A DNA stretch of 64,000 bases from NCBI GenBank assembly GCA_019749895.1, contig JAIEPG010000002.1:321750-385749 (forward strand), written 5' to 3'. The translations under genes and the position numbers were made by a program. Source of the DNA: Candidatus Babeliales bacterium (GTDB lineage Bacteria > Babelota > Babeliae > Babelales > RVW-14). Position 1 is the stretch's first letter, and every line of letters begins with the position of its first letter. Positions 33,496 to 41,718 of this stretch are shown here, one piece after another. The notes below the pieces were generated by a model. That model did no database searches, was not told the origin of the DNA, and saw only the letters and a list, made by a program, of their open reading frames with translations.

Positions 33496-34776
33496 ATGAA
33501 AAAATTACCAATTGGGCTTAGTGATTTTAAAGAGCTTATTCAAGAGAACTATTATTTTGTCGATAAAAGTTTGCTGATCAAAGACCTTCTTGAAGAGGGA
33601 GCTAAGGCTCTACTTGTTCCTCGTCCGCGTCGGTTTGGCAAAACATTAAACATGTCCATGTTGCAGTACTTTTTTGAAAAAGCGCCAGAATCAAATCGCA
33701 ACCTGTTTAGCCATTTAAAAATCTCACAACATTCTGAAAGTATGATTCATCAAGGACAGTATCCGGTTATTTTTCTGACTTTTAAAGATGCTAAAAAATT
33801 AACGTGGGACGGGTGTCTTGAAAAAATAAAAAACGTTTTAAGTGGTGAGTTCAGGCGCCATAAATATCTTCTCGAATCGAGCGAGCTTGATGCGCAACAA
33901 AAAAACAGTTTTCAAGCTATTATTGATTGCAGTGCAAGTCAGGGTGTTATTGAAAATTCACTTAAAGATTTAACAACTTATTTGCATGCGTATCACGGTA
34001 AAAGACCGATCATATTGATTGATGAATACGACGCGCCAATTCAAGCTGGTTTTATGAACGGTTACTACAAAGAGATTATTAATTTTATGCGAGAAATGTT
34101 GAGTGAAGGACTTAAAGATAACCAGAACCTACACTTTGCCGTTATGACCGGAATTTTGCGTGTAGCCAAAGAAAGTATTTTTAGCGGTTTAAATAATCTT
34201 AAGATTTGTTCATTAATAAACAACGCTTATTCAGACAAATTTGGGTTACTTGAAGATGAAGTGCGAGATTTGATGGATCACGTTGGGCTTGTGCACAATC
34301 TTGATGACATTAAAGCATGGTATAACGGTTACGCTTCGGGTGATGATCACACGGTTTACAATCCCTGGTCGGTGCTGAATTATGTCGACAATGATGGAAA
34401 GTTTGCGCCGTATTGGATTAATACGAGCGAAAATGTCCTGATCAAAGAATTAATAGAAAAGGGATCAACTGATCTTAAATTGGATGTGGAGCAGTTGCTT
34501 GCCGGTAATGCTATTGAAAAATATGTGAATGACAATATTTTCTTGGATAATGTATTTTCTCAAACAGATGTCGTTTGGAGTTTCTTGCTTTTCGCTGGCT
34601 ACTTATCTTTTAACAGAATTTGTTCGAGGAATGGGCTGATTTTTTGTTCGTTGCGCATTCCCAATCTTGAGGTCAGGGCTTTTTATAAACTTGTCATTTT
34701 TGAATTGCTAAAAAGCGACATGAGGACGAAGAGCACTGAATCAAGAGAACTTTTTTTCAGGCACAATAACGTTTAA
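33496..34776 (+). CDS. AAA-ATPase-like protein, C-terminally truncated
   Basis: 426 residues. The start KKLPIGLSDFKELIQENYYFVDKS is that of the AAA-ATPase_like (PF09820) family. Walker A is degenerate but typical, PRPRRFGKTL, and Walker B is IILIDEYDAPI. YNPWSVLNYVDN and YWINTSENVLI are family marks. Full-length members carry on past PNLEVRAFYK into a PD-(D/E)XK nuclease domain (DUF1703) of about 120 residues. Here the reading frame ends about 30 residues after PNLEV, so the nuclease is missing. It may be a remnant. An ankyrin gene starts 15 bases later. Confidence 0.85.
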   Translation: MKKLPIGLSDFKELIQENYYFVDKSLLIKDLLEEGAKALLVPRPRRFGKTLNMSMLQYFFEKAPESNRNLFSHLKISQHSESMIHQGQYPVIFLTFKDAKKLTWDGCLEKIKNVLSGEFRRHKYLLESSELDAQQKNSFQAIIDCSASQGVIENSLKDLTTYLHAYHGKRPIILIDEYDAPIQAGFMNGYYKEIINFMREMLSEGLKDNQNLHFAVMTGILRVAKESIFSGLNNLKICSLINNAYSDKFGLLEDEVRDLMDHVGLVHNLDDIKAWYNGYASGDDHTVYNPWSVLNYVDNDGKFAPYWINTSENVLIKELIEKGSTDLKLDVEQLLAGNAIEKYVNDNIFLDNVFSQTDVVWSFLLFAGYLSFNRICSRNGLIFCSLRIPNLEVRAFYKLVIFELLKSDMRTKSTESRELFFRHNNV

Positions 34777-34791
34777 AAAAAAGAAGAAAAA

Positions 34792-35433
34792 ATGAAGAGC
34801 TTAAGTTTTATAGTTGTGGCAATAATGTTAGTAATAAGACCACTCATTTCAGAACCGATAAATTCTTTTCAAGCCAATAAGTTATTACTTGAAGCTAGCG
34901 CAAATGGGGACCTTGAAAAAGTTATCAGTGCTCTTGATGCTGGTGCCGATGTTAACACAGTAGTGCAAGAAAATGGTTGGGAAAAAGGTTTTACGCCACT
35001 TCATTTGGCGGCATTTTTGGACGAATGGCAAGCAGTTGATGAGTTGTGTAAAGCTGAAGGTATTGATGTTAATGCCCCCGTGCAAAGTTGTGGAAAGTAT
35101 AAACATTACACGCCGCTCCATTTAGCTTCAATCAGAGGCTATGCGTCGTCGGTTGAGGCACTTTTAAAGCACCCAGAAACGGATGTTAATGCTGTTATTG
35201 AATGTGATGGAAAATATAAAGGGTTTATGCCGCTGCATTTAGCGGTGGTAAAGGGGTATCGCTTTGCGGTGATTAAACTTCTGGAGCACAAAGATATTGC
35301 CGTTTCTGCTCGCATAAAAAATGATGGCGAGTATGATGGTTTTACTGCGCTTGCGATTGCTGCTTCCCGTGAAAACTGGAAAATGACAGAAGAGCTTTTT
35401 AAGCATAAAGATGTTGTTGAGTCGATTAAGTGA
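34792..35433 (+). CDS. Secreted ankyrin-repeat protein
   Basis: 213 residues. Signal peptide MKSLSFIVVAIMLVIRPLIS. Four ankyrin repeats with long loops: FTPLHLAAFLDEWQAVDEL, YTPLHLASIRGYASSVEALL, FMPLHLAVVKGYRFAVIKLL and FTALAIAASRENWKMTEELF. Repeats 1 to 4 share an insert of the type NGWEKG, CGKYKH, DGKYKG or DGEYDG, showing that they were copied as a unit of about 38 residues. AAGAAGAAAAA precedes the ATG. Confidence 0.9.
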   Translation: MKSLSFIVVAIMLVIRPLISEPINSFQANKLLLEASANGDLEKVISALDAGADVNTVVQENGWEKGFTPLHLAAFLDEWQAVDELCKAEGIDVNAPVQSCGKYKHYTPLHLASIRGYASSVEALLKHPETDVNAVIECDGKYKGFMPLHLAVVKGYRFAVIKLLEHKDIAVSARIKNDGEYDGFTALAIAASRENWKMTEELFKHKDVVESIK

Positions 35434-35462
35434 TACAATTTTTTTAAAAAATCAGGAAATTC

Positions 35463-36356
35463 ATGAATGTATTATTTGGTCCGTATGGTAGCGTTTTCCC
35501 CGCATTGGGCCTTTCTGCCGATGTCTTAAAAGTTGCTCGGCATGGTCAGCAAGATTGGTATCGGTTGGCTGTTGAAATGATTGCCCGCGGCTACGTAAAT
35601 GCCGGCGCCACCATGCCTACCGTCAATGCTTTTTTCTTGCGACCGGTTTTGCATGCTGGGTTTGCCGAACTTTTCAAAGATATGCTGTTGTTAAACATTC
35701 GCGCACTGCTGAGCGCGCTTGCCAACAAAGAACATCAACGCATTGCCATCTGCCTTGGGCCGGTTAACGATTGTTATACCCCGCAAGTAGCGCCCGACAC
35801 CAAGCAGGCGTATTTGTTTCATCACCAGCAGTACGAATTGTGCTTGGAGGTGTTGAGTCGTCTTGGGCTTGGGCGTGACGATGTAGTGTTTTTGCATGAA
35901 ACCATTGGCACCGAGCGTGAAGCACTTGGTCTTGCACAAGCGGCACAAGAGCTTGAAATTCCGCTTCTTGTCAGCTTTGTGGTCAGGCCGGATGGTTACT
36001 TGCTTGGTGGCGAGAAACTTGAAACAGTGATTACCAATCTTGATGATCAAGTGGCAGGTTTTGTTGAAGGCTTTGCGCTTAACTGCTGTTCATTGCATGC
36101 GTTTGAGCGTGCAATGGCAACATTTACCAACAAAGAACGTGTTAAGCGAATTGTAGGTTTTTATCCAAATTCGTATGACGCTGATCCAACGACGTATGAA
36201 TCTGAAGTCGCATTGTTTGAACCACATAAACGGGATTCGTTAAAAGTAATTGCTGATATTGCCAGTGCTTACAACTTGAATTTTGTGGGTGGCTGTTGTG
36301 GTTTTGGTTATCCTGACGTTAAGCTTCTTGTTGAATTTGTTGCATCAAAAAATTAG
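35463..36356 (+). CDS. Homocysteine S-methyltransferase family protein
   Basis: 297 residues. The zinc ligands of the family are present: a Cys pair in GGCCGFG at the C-terminus and the Cys of ALNCCS near residue 203. N-terminal VNAGATMPTVNAFF and central FLHETIGTEREALG resemble YagD/MmuM enzymes, which make methionine from homocysteine with S-methylmethionine or a similar methyl donor. A methionine route of this kind near a parasite's metG is plausible, but the donor cannot be read from sequence. Confidence 0.82.
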   Translation: MNVLFGPYGSVFPALGLSADVLKVARHGQQDWYRLAVEMIARGYVNAGATMPTVNAFFLRPVLHAGFAELFKDMLLLNIRALLSALANKEHQRIAICLGPVNDCYTPQVAPDTKQAYLFHHQQYELCLEVLSRLGLGRDDVVFLHETIGTEREALGLAQAAQELEIPLLVSFVVRPDGYLLGGEKLETVITNLDDQVAGFVEGFALNCCSLHAFERAMATFTNKERVKRIVGFYPNSYDADPTTYESEVALFEPHKRDSLKVIADIASAYNLNFVGGCCGFGYPDVKLLVEFVASKN

Positions 36357-36366
36357 GATATTTATT

Positions 36367-36729
36367 ATGAAAAATTTTGTAAAAGTTCTTTTTCTCGCGA
36401 ATATGATCTTTTGTTCGGTACAAGCGTCACATGAACAGAGTTTTGTTACGCTTTTAAATGATAACGACGACATAGTTCTTGATATTATTTTTGGCGAACA
36501 GGTTATTGCTTTGGAGCCAAACTTTCACACCAATCTTTCTTTTGCCCAGGTACAAGCGCAGGGAGTAATGGTTTCAGTAACTTTTCATGGCACAGTGTAC
36601 CAATTTGATGTGATAGCCGATCTTTTTACGCAGCCTGATACGTTCAAGTTTTCTGTTGATCCAGGGCTACTCGGACTTCATGTAGATTTTTCTAACGGCG
36701 GCTATTCTTTTAAAGCAAACGGCGTTTAG
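36367..36729 (+). CDS. Small secreted protein of unknown function
   Basis: 120 residues from the ATG at 36367, just after the methyltransferase stop. Signal peptide MKNFVKVLFLANMIFCSVQAS. The mature 100 residues are mainly beta (SFVTLLNDNDDIVLDIIFG, VMVSVTFHGTVYQFDVIAD) and free of Cys. I do not recognise a family. Probably co-transcribed with the gene before it. Confidence 0.7.
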   Translation: MKNFVKVLFLANMIFCSVQASHEQSFVTLLNDNDDIVLDIIFGEQVIALEPNFHTNLSFAQVQAQGVMVSVTFHGTVYQFDVIADLFTQPDTFKFSVDPGLLGLHVDFSNGGYSFKANGV

Positions 36730-36752
36730 GTTTTTATTGTGCGTGTAAATAC

Positions 36753-37592
36753 TTAAATGGCTTCTTTGTGCTGAGCAAAAAGCTCTTTGTGCGCTTGGCA
36801 GAAGTTTTTGACAATGAATGCAATGCTTGTCAGGTATCCAGCAACTGAAAGTGCACTAGCCGCGGTAAGCGCTTTACCTTCAACGCCCATAGCTTTCCAT
36901 AGCCTTACTCCATCGCCATTTTTGTCGCCCAAAAATGGTGTAAGACCATAAAAAACATTATACGTAAGATACAAGCAATGCAAAAAGCTAGCGTTGAGCA
37001 GAACTCTCTTGCAAGCAGGAGATATGTTTTCTGTTTTTAAAATAGCATTGAAAGGGCATAGAGCTGTGCGCAGGCTGCTGGTCATTGCTGAACTTAGTTT
37101 TTTGTCATCGGCATATGAGCAGTACGTGCTTGCCGCAACTAATGCTGCGTAGTTGAAAAGAATACCGGCAAGCGGTCCGGCCGCAATCATGGCATTTAGT
37201 TTGAGGTCAAAGTTGGTCTCGTTTAGATTACCGTTAAAGATTGTATAGCCGTGTCCCTGCCAGGCATCTGTATGAAAATACATAGTTCCTACCGAAAAAA
37301 GCTCTTCAGTTTTTGTATTTTCTTTGAGCTGACTAATACCGCCAATATGTATTTCTAGATCATGTAAAGATTCAAAAAGAGCTAAACCTGCAAGAGCATG
37401 TCCCAATTCGTGAGCAGTTGCAGATGCGGTGCAAAGCGGCAGCCAGAGTGCAGCAAGTTGCGCCGTGTTGATAGTTACTTCTTTCAGTATGACTTGAGGG
37501 CTTGTTTCTTGGATGCTTGGTGATTCAGTAAATGCATTACATCCAGAGCTCATTAAAAGAGTTGTTGCTAAGAAAATAGTTTTGAACGTCAT
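36753..37592 (-). CDS. M50-like membrane metalloprotease, lipoprotein-like
   Basis: 279 residues. Zinc site HELGH at residues 62-66 (ATAHELGHALAGL) inside a hydrophobic segment, the arrangement of site-2 proteases. A second helix has AAGPLAGILFNYAA, and a late NGDGVRLW may supply the third ligand (Asp). Three or four further hydrophobic segments follow. The N-terminus MTFKTIFLATTLLMSSGC has a lipobox-like SSGC, which is unusual for this family. Target unknown: regulated intramembrane proteolysis is the usual role. Confidence 0.72.
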   Translation of the reverse strand: MTFKTIFLATTLLMSSGCNAFTESPSIQETSPQVILKEVTINTAQLAALWLPLCTASATAHELGHALAGLALFESLHDLEIHIGGISQLKENTKTEELFSVGTMYFHTDAWQGHGYTIFNGNLNETNFDLKLNAMIAAGPLAGILFNYAALVAASTYCSYADDKKLSSAMTSSLRTALCPFNAILKTENISPACKRVLLNASFLHCLYLTYNVFYGLTPFLGDKNGDGVRLWKAMGVEGKALTAASALSVAGYLTSIAFIVKNFCQAHKELFAQHKEAI

Positions 37593-37853
37593 GATGTTTC
37601 CGCCATAGCTTTTGAATACTTTTAGTAAGTGCTGTATATTTTTTGGACAGTTGAGTCTAGCGCAAGAATTTAAATTGTGAAGCTTGGCTACTATTATTGC
37701 TATGTCAGTAACGTTGGCAGCGTTTCATGCTCTTAAAAAAGAGATAGAAGTTGCTCAAAAGAGCAATGACGCTGGCTTGGCCGTATATGTACGGGCTTAA
37801 AACGTTGTTAGTGCAACGTGGAATTGTACAAAGTTTTTGACGCTTTACTGTTT

Positions 37854-38171
37854 TTATTTTGCAGGAATAAGTTGCATGTGGTAGCCCAGAGCATTAAAAA
37901 TGGGGGCTAAGCTGTCCCATCGTGGGTTGCCACTTTTTGAAAGCATGCGATAAATGCTTGGTCGAGACATATCTATTGCCTTTGCCAAAGCAGTTATATC
38001 TTCGCCGCGTGCTTGAAGAACGTCTTTGAGTGCGAGTAAAAATACACGTTGGTCATCGTCAAGCAGTGCTTGATTAAGGTAACCAAGTGCAATTTCAGGA
38101 TCTTGAAGTCGTTCGAAAAGTAGTTCTTGGTAATCTTTGTATACTTTCTTCTTCTTTACTTTCTTAATCAT
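37854..38171 (-). CDS. higA: HigA-type antitoxin, XRE helix-turn-helix
   Basis: 105 residues from the ATG at 38171. The C-terminal half is a helix-turn-helix: DITALAKAIDMSRPSIYRML followed by NPRWDSLAPIFNALGYHM, typical of probable addiction-module antidote proteins. It neutralises the toxin encoded upstream and should repress the pair. It overlaps the toxin gene by eight bases (toxin first, the HigBA order). Confidence 0.85.
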   Translation of the reverse strand: MIKKVKKKKVYKDYQELLFERLQDPEIALGYLNQALLDDDQRVFLLALKDVLQARGEDITALAKAIDMSRPSIYRMLSKSGNPRWDSLAPIFNALGYHMQLIPAK

Positions 38172-38499
38172 TTTTTGACTCCTTATAATCAAGCCAATAT
38201 TGTTTTGCTTTTTCAATGTCTCGACCTTGGCTTTTTTTGTCTCCACCAACTAAAAGTATAACAATAGTTTCTCGTTTTTTTGCATAATAAATGCGATATC
38301 CTGGTCCATAGTCCACGCGGAGCTCGTATACGCCTCGAGCTCCCCTGATTGGTTTGCAATCGCCAAAATTGGCAAGTCTTACCCGAGCAAGTCTATTTAA
38401 AACTATTGTTTGGGTTTGCTTGTCGAGTTGGCTTTCCCATTCAGCATAGGGCTGCTTTCCGGTTTTTGTTTTATAAAAAACTACTGTTATAGTGTTCAT
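38164..38499 (-). CDS. higB: RelE/HigB-type toxin (addiction module killer)
   Basis: 111 residues from the ATG at 38499. The sequence order AEWESQLDKQTQTIVLNRLARV, GDCKPIRGARGVYELRVDYGPGYRIYYAK and VILLVGGDKKSQGRDIEKA is that of the Gp49-like/RelE toxins, which cut mRNA on ribosomes. The basic and Tyr residues of the RVDYGPGYRIYY strand are kept, so it is probably functional. A palindromic operator lies just upstream. Confidence 0.87.
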   Translation of the reverse strand: MNTITVVFYKTKTGKQPYAEWESQLDKQTQTIVLNRLARVRLANFGDCKPIRGARGVYELRVDYGPGYRIYYAKKRETIVILLVGGDKKSQGRDIEKAKQYWLDYKESKND

Positions 38500-38508
38500 A
38501 AATACAAC

Positions 38509-38524
38509 GTATCTTATAAGATAC
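38509..38524. promoter_or_regulatory. Palindromic operator of the HigBA pair
   Basis: GTATCTTATAAGATAC is a perfect 16-bp palindrome nine bases upstream of the toxin start. Placement and symmetry fit autoregulation by the antitoxin. Confidence 0.7.
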
Positions 38525-38539
38525 AATTTTGCAAGCAAT

Positions 38540-39047
38540 TAAAAAATGAAATCAACGCGATTGAGGAGAGTTTTCTACGAAGCATCGAAAAACTGCCACT
38601 TTTAGCCAATTTTTGAGCTGTTTGACATTGTGTAATTTTCTGTTAGTATTTAAAATAGTGTTGCTAGTTTAATGTCCAATTCTTATAAAAGGAGTCTATT
38701 ATGACTTTCTGTATGCAGCGTATGCCCAACGGCATGCCATGTAATGACAGAATGCACCAGCAGATGCCTGCAGGGTGTAACGCTGTCATTGCTCCTGATT
38801 TTACGTCCGCTTTCGTGACACCTGTCCTTTCTATTCTATCTATTCTAAGCCTACGGCTTATTCTGGGTCTTGTTCTCATTAGTGAGCGACGAGCACTCCT
38901 ACCTATTCTATAATTTCACTTATTTGTATTTTTTGTTTTTAGGCAGCGCCATTTTTTGTTAATGGTGATTGTTTTGTAGATCTTACTTTTTTGCGCGCGT
39001 ACAAGGTTGTCTTGTTTGCGTTAGCATTTTAATGTTTTAGGAAAAAA
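38540..39047. other. Mostly non-coding region before the GNAT genes
   Basis: About 500 bases. The only candidate gene is the small frame at 38701-38913. The rest is AT-rich, and 38914-39047 probably carries the promoter of the first acetyltransferase gene. Confidence 0.5.
38701..38913 (+). CDS. Possible small Met- and Cys-rich protein
   Basis: 70 residues. AAAAGGAG lies eight bases before the ATG, better than chance. The N-terminus MTFCMQRMPNGMPCNDRMHQ is rich in Met and Cys, a pattern seen in metal-binding segments. The second half is a Leu/Ile-rich stretch (SILSILSLRLILGLVLI) that could span a membrane. No known family, and the opposite strand is also open, so it may be a chance frame. Confidence 0.35.
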   Translation: MTFCMQRMPNGMPCNDRMHQQMPAGCNAVIAPDFTSAFVTPVLSILSILSLRLILGLVLISERRALLPIL

Positions 39048-39821
39048 ATGAACGTAAAAAACGTATTGTTTAGTTTTTTTGTCGTGGGAGTTTTTTGCTC
39101 TCAGAGTAATCTGTCAGCTGCTGCTAGCAGCTTTGTGCGGGCGGTAGCCCAGCAAAGGCGGGCCGTAACTCCACTTTACGCGCGGATGTATACATCGTCG
39201 TTGCATGACGACCGAATCGGTTTTGTTGATGACTATCAATCTAAAGATGAACAGCATGTTGTAGCTCTTGCTACCAAGAAAGAACTTGCTCTGCCTTTGT
39301 TTAAAACTAGCAATGCCGTGAGCAAAGTATATCGAGTTGATGGTGTTCCTGTTGCTTTTGTCAACTATAACAGAGGTTCTTTGGATAAATTGCCGTGGTA
39401 TCCAGATTTTAATGCAGAAGTTTATCACTTAGCTGTGCATGATGATTTTGGGGGGCGTGGTATCGAGCGCGAGTTGCTTCAAGCTGCTGTTCAAGATTGC
39501 AAAAAACATGCAGTAAAAGTGGTAGAGCTTAGAACGCATGGGTGGACAACTGAAGAACTGGAAAACCTCTTCGTGCAGGAAGGCTTTCGCTTAGATTCAG
39601 ATGAGCAAAGCAATGTTCTGTGGAAAAAAGACGTGGGGGTTTCGTTTGGTTATTTTATGGCTCCGCATGGTTCTAATGCATTTTGGGGACAGTTTTTAGT
39701 GCGTTGTGCTGTTCTAGGAGTAGTGGTTCTTTTTGTTGTTTATGACGAAGTAGTGAATGGTAGGGCTTCTGGCCATTCACGTGTTGATTGTGCCGATGAT
39801 GATTCAGGCACGGTAGAGTAA
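39048..39821 (+). CDS. Exported, membrane-anchored GNAT acetyltransferase 1
   Basis: 257 residues. Signal peptide MNVKNVLFSFFVVGVFCSQS. The GNAT domain (about residues 65-200) has SKVYRVDGVPVAFVNYN and the acetyl-CoA motif HLAVHDDFGGRGIERELL, with NLFVQEGFRL as motif B. A second hydrophobic segment (VRCAVLGVVVLFVVYDEV) is near the C-terminus and is followed by HSRVDCADDDS. The enzyme part should therefore lie outside the cytoplasm, an unusual place because acetyl-CoA is cytosolic. Substrate unknown. First of three paralogues. Confidence 0.78.
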   Translation: MNVKNVLFSFFVVGVFCSQSNLSAAASSFVRAVAQQRRAVTPLYARMYTSSLHDDRIGFVDDYQSKDEQHVVALATKKELALPLFKTSNAVSKVYRVDGVPVAFVNYNRGSLDKLPWYPDFNAEVYHLAVHDDFGGRGIERELLQAAVQDCKKHAVKVVELRTHGWTTEELENLFVQEGFRLDSDEQSNVLWKKDVGVSFGYFMAPHGSNAFWGQFLVRCAVLGVVVLFVVYDEVVNGRASGHSRVDCADDDSGTVE

Positions 39822-39842
39822 TTTAAATTTTTAGGAAAAACA

Positions 39843-40739
39843 ATGAATAGTAAAAACGTATTTTTTATCATTTTTGTAACGATAATTATTTTTAGTGAGC
39901 AGGCAGCTCACGCTGCTGCTGGCAGCCTTTTGAGGTTGGCGATACGGAGTGGCTGTATGAAAAGTACTCAGCATGTGCGAACGTATGCATCGTCCTTCGA
40001 CAAGCTCAGGACATACGGGCATGCTGGTTTTATTGACGATTATCATCCAGAAGATGAAGCATATATTGCTCCTATTGCGATTAAGCATATGTTCAAATTG
40101 ACCAACAGTTCTGTATATCAGGACGATGCGCACAAGGCGTGGGAGCAGGAAATTGCCGTAGCGCTTAGTTCTCCTGCTATCACGAGCAAAGTATATCGTA
40201 ATCACGATGGTATACCGGTTGCTTTCATCAACTACGAAGTGCAAGAACCAAGTTCTTTTGCAAAATGGTTGCCAGAGAAATTGAGTGGATCAACGGGACA
40301 CATCCGTCACATGGCGGTTGCTGATGAGCACCAAGGGTGCGGTATTGGAGGTGAATTGCTCGAAGAGGCAATGCGTGTTTGTGAAGAGCATGGTGTGTGT
40401 TGCATTGAACTTGGCACAACGGGATACCCTTCCAAAGATTTGGTAAAATTTTACCGCAACGCTGGTTTTCGTGTAGTAAAAGAGCCTGGCAAATATAGCA
40501 CGTGTAGTGATACCAAGTGGCAAAAAAAAATACGACCAAACTTGGTTGGTCTTGTTGATGATTGCGTTGATGGTGCCCGTCTCATTATTTGGATGTGCAC
40601 TACAACGGCTATTATTTTGGTATCGATAAAATGGCTTACCGGTGAAAAATCTAGTATTGACGAAAAGTCTCATGATGCTCATGTACGTGTTGATTGTGCA
40701 GATGATGATTATGTTGCTCATGATTCGCAAGCTGATTGA
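39843..40739 (+). CDS. Exported, membrane-anchored GNAT acetyltransferase 2
   Basis: 298 residues. Signal peptide MNSKNVFFIIFVTIIIFSEQ with cleavage near AHAAA. The GNAT domain has SKVYRNHDGIPVAFINYE, HMAVADEHQGCGIGGELL and VKFYRNAGFRV. C-terminal anchor RLIIWMCTTTAIILVSIKW, then HVRVDCADDDY, the same tail motif as copy 1. An extra SSFDKLRTYGH near residue 50 comes from a dispersed DNA repeat that inserted in frame. The ribosome site AGGAAAAA matches that of copy 1. Confidence 0.78.
   Translation: MNSKNVFFIIFVTIIIFSEQAAHAAAGSLLRLAIRSGCMKSTQHVRTYASSFDKLRTYGHAGFIDDYHPEDEAYIAPIAIKHMFKLTNSSVYQDDAHKAWEQEIAVALSSPAITSKVYRNHDGIPVAFINYEVQEPSSFAKWLPEKLSGSTGHIRHMAVADEHQGCGIGGELLEEAMRVCEEHGVCCIELGTTGYPSKDLVKFYRNAGFRVVKEPGKYSTCSDTKWQKKIRPNLVGLVDDCVDGARLIIWMCTTTAIILVSIKWLTGEKSSIDEKSHDAHVRVDCADDDYVAHDSQAD
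39994..40011. repeat. Dispersed repeat inside a coding region
   Basis: CCTTCGACAAGCTCAGGA, read in frame as part of FDKLRT within GNAT copy 2. The same core occurs at 52517-52543 and, inverted, at 59411-59427. The paralogue at 39048 lacks it. Confidence 0.8.
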
Positions 40740-40752
40740 TTGATATAATCGC

Positions 40753-40797
40753 AAAAAAAGGGCGGCACCAGTTAAATAATGGTGCCGCCCTTTTTTT
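40753..40797. terminator. Terminator after GNAT copy 2
   Basis: Perfect 18-bp stem (40753-40770 with 40780-40797) with GGGCGGCACCA core, nine-base loop and T run. Confidence 0.92.
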
Positions 40798-40907
40798 ATT
40801 GCTATGTTTTACAATCTTTATCGTGTTTGTGTAGACTGTGCTCAAGATTGGTAAGAAAATGATTATGGTTACGACTGACAAGGCTCTCTTGTGGTGAAGG
40901 ATTGCAT

Positions 40908-41714
40908 ATGAAATTTTTTATTCAACGCTGTTTATTATTTTTGATTGGTATGCTTTTGTATGCGACAAGCGCACTTCCTGCTGCACGGTTTGGATCGGCG
41001 CTGCGATCTTTTTCAATGGTGGTTAGGCCAATGGCTGGCGTTGATGTTTACCGGCAAGCTGACCAAGAAGCAGTGTTGGCAATTGCACGTAAAGAATTAC
41101 CTTCGTTAGTCAGTCTAGATCTCTATGGCTATTCGGTGGAAAGAGCCTTGCAAGAAGATATTCTTGGTGCGCTTGATGACAGTTTGGATGATCGGTATGG
41201 CGTAGTGAGTAAAGTGTATCGTGATGAGCGTGGCACTCCGCTTGGTTTTGCTACGTTGGGTATTCTTCCTGTTGAAAGAGCGGCGGTGCTTCATCATTTG
41301 GCGGTTGATCATCGTTATCGTGGGCAAGGGATTGCCAGTGCGCTTGTTCGGGCAGTTCTTGAAGAATGTTTAGTGCATCCAACTATTGATGAGATTGTGT
41401 TGATCACGCTTGATGATCATGTGCCACCGCACGTGAAGCGCTTGTACGGCGATACATGTGGTTTTACAGCCTCTAAGCGAGAACATGGGCCAGGATATGT
41501 GTGGAGTAAACCACTGACGTCGCCAGTGAAAGAAGAGCTTCAATTAAGTAAACGTGTGATTTGCCAAGATGATGATAACCCGGATGATCATAAGCTGGAT
41601 TTGGATACCATGGCCGGTATTGCTAGTGCGGTTGTGGTAACGGGGCTGTTGGTGGGGAGAATTATTTCAGATTATCGTGACTATCAAGAGAAGCGAGTTC
41701 AAGATGATGATTGA
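40908..41714 (+). CDS. Exported, membrane-anchored GNAT acetyltransferase 3
   Basis: 268 residues from the ATG at 40908, with GAAGG seven bases upstream. A TTG six bases earlier is a less likely start. Signal peptide MKFFIQRCLLFLIGMLLYAT. GNAT motif A is the most canonical of the three: HLAVDHRYRGQGIASALVRA. SKVYRDERGTPLGFATLG matches the other copies. C-terminal helix TMAGIASAVVVTGLLVGRII, followed by an acidic tail. It has its own promoter region after the terminator. Confidence 0.8.
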   Translation: MKFFIQRCLLFLIGMLLYATSALPAARFGSALRSFSMVVRPMAGVDVYRQADQEAVLAIARKELPSLVSLDLYGYSVERALQEDILGALDDSLDDRYGVVSKVYRDERGTPLGFATLGILPVERAAVLHHLAVDHRYRGQGIASALVRAVLEECLVHPTIDEIVLITLDDHVPPHVKRLYGDTCGFTASKREHGPGYVWSKPLTSPVKEELQLSKRVICQDDDNPDDHKLDLDTMAGIASAVVVTGLLVGRIISDYRDYQEKRVQDDD

Positions 41715-41718
41715 AATG

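Noticed and set aside
37702-37800. 32-codon plus-strand frame (starts MSVTLAAFHALKK)
   Set aside because: The residues look protein-like, but there is no Shine-Dalgarno site and the frame is too short to judge. It may be a gene remnant.
38664-38879. Minus-strand 71-codon frame opposite the Met/Cys-rich frame
   Set aside because: It has no ribosome site, and its Arg-rich composition is that of an antisense shadow.
39831-40244. Minus-strand frame with PELVEG
   Set aside because: It is antisense to GNAT copy 2, and PELVEG is a known false product of the dispersed repeat.
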